NCBI GenBank assembly: GCA_964488495.1
Contig: CAZAUQ010000084.1
Coordinates: 1 to 5,465 of the forward strand
From: UBA1402 sp964488495
GTDB lineage: Bacteria > Bacteroidota > Bacteroidia > Bacteroidales > UBA1402
Direction: 5' to 3'
Length of the DNA: 5,465 bases
Shown: one piece after another, positions 1-5,465 of the stretch
Position numbering within the stretch: position 1 is the stretch's first letter
How the letters are laid out: each line of letters starts with the position of its first letter
Position numbers and translations under genes: made by a program
The notes under the pieces: generated by a model
The model's database searches: none
What the model saw: the letters and a program-made list of their open reading frames with translations, nothing else
Told to the model about the DNA's origin: nothing

Positions 1-575
1 ACCGACAAATCGGGCAGAAAGCCAAACTTCTGATCAAAGACCTGTACATAAGGGCAAGGCAATAAGTCTGTGAGTTTTTCTTTTTTGGGGTGTAAAAGTT
101 CTCTGTAATCAAGGATTGTTTCCCGGTTCGGCGTCTCTGGTTTCGTGATGTAGGTTTTGCTGTATTCAAGCCTGGGCTCCAAATTGAGTAAACTGCAAAT
201 TTCTTCTCTCAAAGCCTCGTTATAATCGAACAAATACTGGTATTTTTTTTCGTAAAAAGGGCGGATATCGTCCTGATAAAAATCAAAATAGGGACTGGAG
301 CGATAGGCCGACTCCAGGCTGTTCCAATGCATATGTTGCCAGTTTCCGTGCCCGGAGAGCTTTATGTCGCGGATTGAATATTTGCCGGGCAAGGGTTTTT
401 GCACAGGGATACTCAACACCAGCGGCCCGTTGGCGGCAGCTATCACACAACGGTTGCGGTAACTTTGCTTTTGATAGTTTTCGTGTTGTTCTATCGTGAC
501 ATTTTCGGCTCCTGCCAGCAAAACATAATAAGATACCGGCGCCAGATAGGCCGTTGATAACAAGACTACAGACAT
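1..575 (-). CDS. WbqC-family protein, 3' end beyond the window
   Basis: 191 complete codons are present and the frame runs off the left edge. Translation from the ATG at 575-573 starts MSVVLLSTAYLAPVSYY. WbqC-family features visible are EQHENYQKQSYRNR (residues 29-42), GNWQHMHWNSLESAY (77-91) followed by SSPYFDFY (93-100), FYEKKYQYLFDYNE (107-120), and PYVQVFDQKFGFLPDLS (175-191), which normally lies close to the C-terminus. I therefore expect only a few tens of residues to be missing. No signal peptide or membrane segment is visible, so it is probably cytoplasmic. The family name comes from an O-antigen cluster gene; its activity is not established, and a role in surface-glycan or envelope metabolism is inference. 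The start lies 7 bp after the lepB stop, indicating co-transcription with lepB. The upstream bases AACTCCA give no good Shine-Dalgarno. Family assignment is by recalled motifs and is confident; function is open. Confidence 0.9.
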   Translation of the reverse strand, partial: MSVVLLSTAYLAPVSYYVLLAGAENVTIEQHENYQKQSYRNRCVIAAANGPLVLSIPVQKPLPGKYSIRDIKLSGHGNWQHMHWNSLESAYRSSPYFDFYQDDIRPFYEKKYQYLFDYNEALREEICSLLNLEPRLEYSKTYITKPETPNRETILDYRELLHPKKEKLTDLLPCPYVQVFDQKFGFLPDLS

Positions 576-582
576 TGGAGTT

Positions 583-2028
583 TTAAACGGCTTTTTTCAT
601 AAAACGCTTCCAGCGTATTTTACCCTGAAACCAATCGCGGTCTTTGTCGAGCGATAACCATACGCGCATGGGTTTGCCCACCACGTGGTCTTCGGGCACA
701 AAGCCCCAGGCCCTGGAATCGGCTGAATTATGGCGGTTGTCGCCCATCATCCAATAGTAATCCATTTCGAAGGTGTAACGCTCTGCCGGTTTTCCGTCAA
801 TAAAATAACGGCCCTGGCGTTCCTCCAGCTTGTGGCGTTCGTAGGCACATATAGCCCTGCCGTAAAGCAATACGTTACGAGGGTTGAGCTCAATTTCCGC
901 TCCCTTGCTGGGTATCCACAGAGGACCGAAATCATCGCGAGTCCAGTCAATTTCGTCGCTTAAGGTAAATATCGGACCGCCCAGATCGTACGGACCGACT
1001 TTGGCCGGTTCTATACGGACAGTATTCACTATGGGATTTTTTTTGATTTTCTCTATAACCTCTTTGGTGGCCGGAAAACGATATACCGGCAGTTTGTTGC
1101 CTTGAGCATCGGGCTCAAAACCGAGCAATTGATTATACTGATCGGGCAACAAATAACGATCGTCTTTACTTATATTCCATTGGCGGAACTGGGTTTCGCT
1201 GAAATAAGAACCCTTGGTCTGCACAAAGTAATTGTACTGGGTGCCGGCCTCGTCCTCCAGTACTTTGCCGTTAATATAAACCTGATTGTTGATGATTTGT
1301 AAACTATCTCCAGGCAATCCGATGCATCGTTTCACGTAATTTTCGCGGCGATCAACGGGACGGTAAATAATTTCACCAAAGGTTTTTGGATTGGAGCGCA
1401 CTATTCTGCGGGCCTCATCCATGCTTAAGCCTCTTTCGCGGGCTATCGAATAACAAAGGCTATAAAAATCAGTGCTTTGCATAGCCAGAGCCACCGTGTC
1501 ACCGGCCGGGAAATTAAAGACTACTATATCCTTGCGTTTAATCTCACCCAGGCCTTTTAAACGTTTGTAGGGCCATTGGGGGTTTTCAAAATAGGATTTG
1601 CTGTTAACTATAGGCAGCGTATGCTGGGCCAAAGGAAACGACAAAGGAGTATTGGGCATGCGGGGTCCGTAGCTGAGCTTGCTGACAAATAAATAATCTC
1701 CTACCAGCAGCGATTTTTCGAGTGAAGGGCTGGGAATCTGATAATTTTGAAAAAAGAACAAAAAAACAAAATAAACCGCTACCAGGGCAAAGACGATGGC
1801 ATCCACCCAGTCCATAATCACTCTGAAGGTTTTATTCTTCGATTTCTTCCAGAAAGACCAGGGAATAAAGCGGCTGATAAACAGATCAAAAGCAAAAGGG
1901 ATGGGTAAGAGCCACCACAAACTGCCCGTCCAGACCACAAAAAGGATAAAGACCAGCGTCCACAGGCCAAAACGTATCCACTTGCCTTTGGATGCGACAA
2001 AACGGCATTTTTTTTCTGTATTGCTCAT
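583..2028 (-). CDS. lepB: Signal peptidase I (S26 family), long Bacteroidota form
   Basis: This inner-membrane serine protease cleaves signal peptides from proteins exported by Sec or Tat. At 481 residues it is much longer than the roughly 324 residues of E. coli LepB. Hydrophobic stretches lie at about 20-52 (one or two segments) and 73-93 and anchor the catalytic domain outside the cytoplasm. The catalytic serine box is IPSPSLEKSLLVGDYLFVSK (98-117) with Ser102. The lysine box is ENYVKRCIGLPGD (229-241) with Lys233. The conserved C-terminal box is MMGDNRHNSADSRAWGF (427-443). Ser-Lys spacing is 131 residues, against about 55 in E. coli, and Lys to the C-terminal box is also stretched (about 196 residues), so insertions lie in both inter-box regions. 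The serine-box flank PSPS has Pro where E. coli has Gly. The start lies 11 bp after the dapB stop in A-rich sequence (TCATAAAAAAT) without a Shine-Dalgarno. All catalytic residues are present, so it should be active. Confidence 0.97.
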   Translation of the reverse strand: MSNTEKKCRFVASKGKWIRFGLWTLVFILFVVWTGSLWWLLPIPFAFDLFISRFIPWSFWKKSKNKTFRVIMDWVDAIVFALVAVYFVFLFFFQNYQIPSPSLEKSLLVGDYLFVSKLSYGPRMPNTPLSFPLAQHTLPIVNSKSYFENPQWPYKRLKGLGEIKRKDIVVFNFPAGDTVALAMQSTDFYSLCYSIARERGLSMDEARRIVRSNPKTFGEIIYRPVDRRENYVKRCIGLPGDSLQIINNQVYINGKVLEDEAGTQYNYFVQTKGSYFSETQFRQWNISKDDRYLLPDQYNQLLGFEPDAQGNKLPVYRFPATKEVIEKIKKNPIVNTVRIEPAKVGPYDLGGPIFTLSDEIDWTRDDFGPLWIPSKGAEIELNPRNVLLYGRAICAYERHKLEERQGRYFIDGKPAERYTFEMDYYWMMGDNRHNSADSRAWGFVPEDHVVGKPMRVWLSLDKDRDWFQGKIRWKRFMKKAV

Positions 2029-2039
2029 ATTTTTTATGA

Positions 2040-2753
2040 TTAGAATCCGAGTAAATCCTGCATACCCAAAAAGCCTTTTTTGCCCAGGGTGTATTCAGCA
2101 GCCAATACTGCTCCCATGGCTAATCCGATCCTGTTTTTGGCATCGTGTATAATTTTAAGGCTGTCATCATCCGACTCGTAACAAACTTCGTGATAACCAG
2201 GCATACTGCCTATTCGTTCCGAAACAATACTCAGTTCGTCGGCTTTTTTACTTTCACAATTAACCCAGGTTTTTTTTCGGTCAAGGTTTTTCAGGATATC
2301 TTCTGCCAGGCTTATCGCTGTACCACTGGGAGCATCGAGTTTTTGAACGTGATGTATTTCCTTCAGCCTGACTTCGTATTGCGGGAATGCATTCATTTTT
2401 TCTGCCAGCATTTTGTTCAGGAAGAAAAACAAATTGACTCCCAGACTAAAATTGGAGGCGTAAAAAAAAGTTTGTCCCTGCTCACAGGCCTGACGAATTT
2501 CACCCATGTGCTCCAGCCAGCCGGTAGTTCCCGAAACCACAGGCAAACCAGCCGCAAAACAGCGACGGTAATTTTGCAGGGCGGTAGAAGGACCGGTAAA
2601 TTCGATGGCAAGGTCGGCTTTGCGAAAATCGTCCGATTCAAATAGTTCCAGATTGTTCACATCTATGGCACAGGCAATACTATGGCCTCTTTCTAAAGCT
2701 ATGCGTTCTATTTCGTGCCCCATTTTACCGTAACCGATCAAAACTATATTCAT
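2040..2753 (-). CDS. dapB: 4-hydroxy-tetrahydrodipicolinate reductase
   Basis: This cytoplasmic enzyme reduces the DapA product to tetrahydrodipicolinate with NAD(P)H, in the diaminopimelate/lysine pathway. The N-terminal Rossmann fold has the dinucleotide loop GYGKMG (residues 7-12). EFTGPSTAL (51-59) and VVSGTTGW (72-79) follow. ASNFSLGVNLFF (99-110) leads into the substrate domain. The signature EIHHVQKLDAPSGTA (132-146) carries the catalytic His134, His135 and Lys138 and the substrate-binding SGT (143-145). The C-terminal HDAKNRIGLAMGAVLAAEY (203-221) and GKKGFLGMQDLLGF (224-237) are typical of the family. At 237 residues it is shorter than E. coli DapB (273), as is common in Bacteroidota. 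It is the first gene of the leftward unit, about 18 nt from a predicted transcription start, and is followed after 11 bp by lepB. The start is fixed by the Rossmann strand MNIVLIGYGKMG. Nothing is broken or missing. Confidence 0.97.
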   Translation of the reverse strand: MNIVLIGYGKMGHEIERIALERGHSIACAIDVNNLELFESDDFRKADLAIEFTGPSTALQNYRRCFAAGLPVVSGTTGWLEHMGEIRQACEQGQTFFYASNFSLGVNLFFFLNKMLAEKMNAFPQYEVRLKEIHHVQKLDAPSGTAISLAEDILKNLDRKKTWVNCESKKADELSIVSERIGSMPGYHEVCYESDDDSLKIIHDAKNRIGLAMGAVLAAEYTLGKKGFLGMQDLLGF

Positions 2754-2776
2754 AATGCTGTATTTTACTTAAACGG

Positions 2777-2784
2777 CAAAGGTA
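2777..2784 (-). promoter_or_regulatory. Bacteroidota -7 element for dapB-lepB-WbqC
   Basis: On the minus strand this reads TACCTTTG, a perfect match to the Bacteroidota -7 consensus TAnnTTTG read by the primary sigma factor. Transcription should start several bases beyond it, near 2771, giving a dapB leader of about 18 nt. No convincing TTTG/TTG -33 element sits at the usual spacing of about 19-21 bases upstream (near 2804-2808), so the call rests on the -7 match and its position. Confidence 0.65.
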
Positions 2785-2829
2785 CTGGATTATTTTTAAA
2801 TGCCGGGGGATGGATTGAAAAAATACTCG

Positions 2830-2837
2830 TACATTTG
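2830..2837 (+). promoter_or_regulatory. Bacteroidota -7 element for the Ig-like/DUF3108 unit
   Basis: The plus strand reads TACATTTG, matching TAnnTTTG exactly. The expected transcription start is near 2842-2844, giving a leader of about 37 nt before the ATG at 2880. A TTG at 2815-2817 is only 12 bases upstream of the element, too close for a standard -33 box, and nothing better lies near 2807-2810. The element shares TTTGCC with its leftward counterpart. Confidence 0.6.
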
Positions 2838-2879
2838 CCCTGAACTCTAAGATCTTCCAACCCAGTGTTCTAATTTCAG

Positions 2880-4772
2880 ATGAGAAGTTTTCGCAGCCTC
2901 CTTATTCGTATCCCGGTATTTTTGCTCTGCATGCAATTAGTGTCCTGTGCCAGCATTGGATCCCCAAGTGGAGGCCCCAAAGATGAAACACCCCCGGTTT
3001 TACTTAAAACCCTGCCCGAAAACAACAGCCGCAACTTTACCAAAAAGAAGCTGGAAATCCATTTTGATGAGCTTGTATCCGTAGAGAACGCCTCCGAAAG
3101 AGTGATTGTTTCTCCCCCGCAAAAAACACCTCCTCAGGTAAATGCTGTCATGAAAAAAATTGTGGTAGAGCTACAGGACAGTTTGAAAGCCAACGAAACC
3201 TATACCATTGATTTTACCAATTCCATCGTTGATCTGAACGAAAAGAATCCCTACGGCGATTACGCTTTTGCTTTCTCTACCGGCCCCGATATCGATACCC
3301 TGAGAGTTTCGGGTGTAGTGCTGAATGCAGCCAACCTCAATCCCGAAAGAGGAATTCTGGTTGGAGCTCACCTGGATTTAAGCGACAGTGCTTTGATTAA
3401 AGAGCCCTTTTTAAGAATTTCCAAAACCGATGTTCAGGGGCGTTTTTGTATCAAAAACCTTAAGCCGGGGCCTTATAAAATTTTCGCTCTCGACGATAAA
3501 AACCGCGATTACCGATTCGATCAGCCCGGCGAAGCCCTGGCCTTTCCCGATTCGACAGTGAGCCTGTGGACCGACATTTGTCAACGCTACGACACTACCT
3601 GGATCGACAGCCTCACCATTGACACGATACAGTTGGTCGATTATATTTGCTACAAACCCGACGACCTGGTTTTGAAATTGTACCAGGAAGATTTTGGAAG
3701 GCAGTATCTGGTCAAAGCTGAACGTCCTGCTAAAGAATATTTTTCGCTGACTTTCGGTTACAAAGCAGACAGTCTGCCACGTTTGAAACTACTCAAACCT
3801 GCACCGGGAGATTTCAACGAGCAAACAGACAGTATAAACTGGTTTATCTGCGAAAACAACCCTACAAACGACAGCCTGGTTTATTGGATCAGAGACAGCA
3901 GCATTTATCGCTGCGACACCTTGCATATTGTAATGGATTATTTTAAAACCGATTCCAACAACTTATTGTCACCGGCCACCGATACGCTGAGGCTGTTTAC
4001 ACGAAAAACGGCAGTTGTCTCCGGAAGAAACCTACAGAACCGTGATCGCGGCCGCAGAGACAAAAAAGAGCAAGACACTGTCGATCAAGTCGTACCGGTA
4101 GATCATCTCAAACTGGGAACAAACATAAAGCCGACCCTGGAAATATACTCAGCGTTGTATTTTACCTGGGAAACACCGATAAAAAATATACTGGGCGATC
4201 CTTTCAGATTGTACCGCAAAAAAGATACACTCTGGATAGAAACCAAGGAGTTCAGTCTGGAGCCTCATCCCGAAAAACTGAGGACTTACGTGTTGGATGC
4301 CCTCTGGGATTTCGAAGCCCAATACAAAGTAGAAATCGATTCAGGCTGTGTGGAAGGATGGTACGGCAAAACCAACGCAAAATTCAGCCAAAGTTTCACT
4401 ATACGGGCCGAAAAAGAGTATTCGCGCCTGACGGTAAGCATAAGCGGTTTTACTGGCCCGGCTTTTGCCGAATTGCTCGACAAAAGCGACAAAGTTGTGC
4501 GCAAAGCAAGTCTGGAAGAAGGACTAGCCGATTTTCTGTTTATTAACCCGGGCGACTATTATCTGAGAGCGGTGGACGATGTAAACGGCAACTTCCTTTG
4601 GGATACAGGTCATTATGCCTCCAAACGCCAACCCGAAGAGGTTTTTTACAACAATAAACTGTTCAACCTCAAAGCCAATTGGGAAATCAAAGAAAGCTGG
4701 GACATCAGAGACTTGCCTTTGACAGAGCAAAAGTCCAAAGACCTGAAGCCCGCCGAGCCCAAAAATCGTTAA
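2880..4772 (+). CDS. SbsA Ig-like (Big_5) domain lipoprotein, function unknown
   Basis: This is a 630-residue exported lipoprotein. A type II signal peptide (basic MRSFRSLLIR, hydrophobic core, lipobox LVSC) ends at Cys23, which fixes the start. The mature end CASIGSPSGGPKDETPP is typical of a widespread Bacteroidota family. Residues about 36-135 form an SbsA-type Ig-like domain, including LEIHFDELV (58-66) and YTIDFTNSIVDLNE (108-121). Residues about 141-218 look like a prealbumin-like or carboxypeptidase-regulatory beta module ending PGPYKIFALDDKNRDYRFD (196-214). A similar motif, PGDYYLRAVDDVNGNFLWD, recurs at 557-575. A charged Arg/Lys/Asp linker lies near 383-400. Six cysteines (190, 234, 257, 324, 345, 490) follow the lipidated one. 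No acidic surface-export signal directly follows Cys23, so a periplasm-facing membrane anchor is likelier than surface display. No enzyme motif was found. The gene lies 10 bp before the DUF3108 gene. Family placement is confident; function is unknown. Confidence 0.9.
   Translation: MRSFRSLLIRIPVFLLCMQLVSCASIGSPSGGPKDETPPVLLKTLPENNSRNFTKKKLEIHFDELVSVENASERVIVSPPQKTPPQVNAVMKKIVVELQDSLKANETYTIDFTNSIVDLNEKNPYGDYAFAFSTGPDIDTLRVSGVVLNAANLNPERGILVGAHLDLSDSALIKEPFLRISKTDVQGRFCIKNLKPGPYKIFALDDKNRDYRFDQPGEALAFPDSTVSLWTDICQRYDTTWIDSLTIDTIQLVDYICYKPDDLVLKLYQEDFGRQYLVKAERPAKEYFSLTFGYKADSLPRLKLLKPAPGDFNEQTDSINWFICENNPTNDSLVYWIRDSSIYRCDTLHIVMDYFKTDSNNLLSPATDTLRLFTRKTAVVSGRNLQNRDRGRRDKKEQDTVDQVVPVDHLKLGTNIKPTLEIYSALYFTWETPIKNILGDPFRLYRKKDTLWIETKEFSLEPHPEKLRTYVLDALWDFEAQYKVEIDSGCVEGWYGKTNAKFSQSFTIRAEKEYSRLTVSISGFTGPAFAELLDKSDKVVRKASLEEGLADFLFINPGDYYLRAVDDVNGNFLWDTGHYASKRQPEEVFYNNKLFNLKANWEIKESWDIRDLPLTEQKSKDLKPAEPKNR
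3465..3533 (+). repeat. Internal protein module, copy 1 (PG-x-Y/DD-x-N)
   Basis: Residues 196-218 of the Ig-like lipoprotein read PGPYKIFALDDKNRDYRFD plus QPGE. They align without gaps to residues 557-579, sharing Pro-Gly, Tyr, Ala, Asp-Asp, Asn and a later Asp at the same spacing. The D-x-N-x-D core (206-210) resembles calcium-binding loops, but metal binding is inference. The repeat is visible at protein level only. Confidence 0.5.
4548..4616 (+). repeat. Internal protein module, copy 2 (PG-x-Y/DD-x-N)
   Basis: Residues 557-579 of the Ig-like lipoprotein read PGDYYLRAVDDVNGNFLWD plus TGHY. They match copy 1 at P557, G558, Y560, A564, D566, D567, N569 and D575. Each copy follows a short strand-like segment (RFCIKNLK and DFLFIN), so each probably closes a separate beta-sandwich module. 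Confidence 0.5.
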
Positions 4773-4782
4773 GAACAGCGGT

Positions 4783-5465
4783 ATGAAGATCCCTTCAATC
4801 CTTTGTTTATTCATTGCAGGGCTTATAACGGCTCAGGATTTGTCAGGCAAAGAACTTTGTTCACTGCAAAACACCAGTTTTGCCGCCGGCGAAAAAATTC
4901 GCTATCAGGTATATTACAACATCGGTTTTATCTGGATCCCTGCAGGAACCTGCGATTTTGAAACGAGTCTGACTACCTGGACAGCAGAAAATACTTACGT
5001 TCAACCTGCCCTGCACCTCAAAGCCACAGGGGTTACCCACAGAGCCTACGATGCTTTTTTTACGGTCAGGGACACACTGGATTCTTATGTCAACCCCTTC
5101 AGCCTTATTCCCTACGAAAGCCGGAAATGCACGCACGAAGGCAAATGGCACGGTCAGGACAATTTTCTGTTCCAGCCCTCCGATACCAGCGAAGGCTGGA
5201 ATATTCGCACCCAAATAAAACGTAGGGAAGTTTGGAAAAATCCAACATTCAGCCACACCAAAGATTGTGGTTTCGACATAATAAGCAGCGTTTACCGTAT
5301 GCGCAACATACCCGATTCCTTGCTTTTTTCGGGACAGGCTATTCATATACCGGTGAGGCTGGACGACGGCCAGTACGATGTCTGGCTTAGATACAAAGGA
5401 AAAGCACTCCTAAAACTGCACCGGGGTAAAACCCATTACGCTCATTATTTCGAACTGAGTCTTAT
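4783..5465 (+). CDS. DUF3108-family secreted protein, 3' end beyond the window
   Basis: 227 complete codons plus two bases are present and the frame is open to the right edge. The N-terminus MKIPSILCLFIAGLITAQ is a short signal peptide with likely cleavage after Ala17, and there is no lipobox. This supports the ATG at 4783, 10 bp after the preceding stop. DUF3108-like features are CSLQNTSFAAGEKIRYQVYY (26-45), GFIWIPAGTCDFE (48-60), TVRDTLDSYVNPFSLIPY (94-111), DCGFDIISSVYRMRNI (161-176) and YDVWLRYKGKALLKL (198-212). The family is a beta-rich, probably periplasmic or outer-membrane-associated fold of unknown function. Full-length relatives run to roughly 260-290 residues as I recall, so the C-terminal part is likely missing here. 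Five cysteines are visible (8, 26, 57, 116, 162); only the last four are in the mature part. It is probably co-transcribed with the Ig-like lipoprotein. Family call is fairly sure; role is unknown. Confidence 0.85.
   Translation, partial: MKIPSILCLFIAGLITAQDLSGKELCSLQNTSFAAGEKIRYQVYYNIGFIWIPAGTCDFETSLTTWTAENTYVQPALHLKATGVTHRAYDAFFTVRDTLDSYVNPFSLIPYESRKCTHEGKWHGQDNFLFQPSDTSEGWNIRTQIKRREVWKNPTFSHTKDCGFDIISSVYRMRNIPDSLLFSGQAIHIPVRLDDGQYDVWLRYKGKALLKLHRGKTHYAHYFELSL

Larger units (their letters stand above)
2754..2879. promoter_or_regulatory. Divergent intergenic promoter region
   Basis: This 126-bp gap separates the divergent starts of dapB (leftward) and the Ig-like lipoprotein gene (rightward), and is the only substantial non-coding DNA in the window. 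It holds one TAnnTTTG element on each strand, facing away from each other. The bases between them (2785-2829) include an A/T-rich stretch (about 2790-2800), a G/C patch CCGGGGG (2803-2809) and an A run (2818-2823). I see no hairpin long enough for a terminator, no riboswitch-like structure and no clear operator palindrome. No lysine riboswitch is visible: the dapB leader is far too short for one if the promoter call is right. Confidence 0.75.

Noticed and set aside
2008..2015. Run of eight T (eight A in the mRNA sense) at codons 6-8 of lepB, with similar 8-nt runs at 243-250, 1037-1044 and 2462-2469
   Set aside because: These considered phase-variation tracts encode ordinary Lys or Phe codons in housekeeping genes. 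All frames are intact and runs of this length are common in this composition.
1796..2152. Plus-strand open frame of 118 codons across the lepB start and dapB end
   Set aside because: It crosses two real genes antisense, is rich in basic and aromatic shadow residues, and has no supporting promoter.
2145..2645. Plus-strand open frame of 166 codons inside dapB
   Set aside because: It lies antisense to a well-conserved dapB, and its translation shows no domain or secretion pattern. It is a shadow of the real gene.
2754..2879. Possible lysine riboswitch or attenuator ahead of dapB
   Set aside because: The space is only 126 bp and is shared with a divergent promoter, the predicted leader is about 18 nt, and no conserved riboswitch core or strong hairpin is visible.
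4773..4782. Possible terminator between the lipoprotein and DUF3108 genes
   Set aside because: The gap is 10 bp with no inverted repeat or T run, so the genes are better read as one unit.
4861..5346. Minus-strand open frame of 161 codons opposite the DUF3108 gene
   Set aside because: The plus-strand frame has a signal peptide and DUF3108 motifs, while the antisense translation resembles no known family.

Overview
The window looks like chromosomal DNA from a member of the Bacteroidota, probably Bacteroidales or a relative. The evidence is a long-form signal peptidase I with large insertions, a short DapB, an SbsA-type Ig-like lipoprotein beginning C-A-S-I-G-S-P-S-G-G-P-K-D-E, two TAnnTTTG promoter elements, and A/T-rich gene starts without Shine-Dalgarno sequences. 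Base composition is intermediate and even, and I see no sign of recent transfer, mobile elements, RNA genes or CRISPR.

The layout is two divergent transcription units around one 126-bp intergenic region (2754-2879). Leftward: dapB (2753-2040), lepB (2028-583) and a WbqC-family gene (575 to beyond the left edge). Their gaps are 11 and 7 bp, so they are probably one operon. Rightward: a 630-residue Ig-like lipoprotein (2880-4772), then after 10 bp a secreted DUF3108 protein (4783 to beyond the right edge). Almost every base is coding, and only the divergent region has room for regulation.

How the genes relate: DapB makes tetrahydrodipicolinate for diaminopimelate (peptidoglycan) and lysine. 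LepB removes signal peptides from exported proteins in the inner membrane. WbqC-family proteins are named after an O-antigen cluster gene and their reaction is not established. The rightward pair encodes two exported proteins of unknown function, so the common theme is cell-envelope construction.

I did not find a clear new defence, mobile or RNA system. The least understood parts are the Ig-like/DUF3108 pair, including a duplicated PG-x-Y/DD-x-N module in the lipoprotein, and the conserved but unexplained link of WbqC with dapB-lepB.
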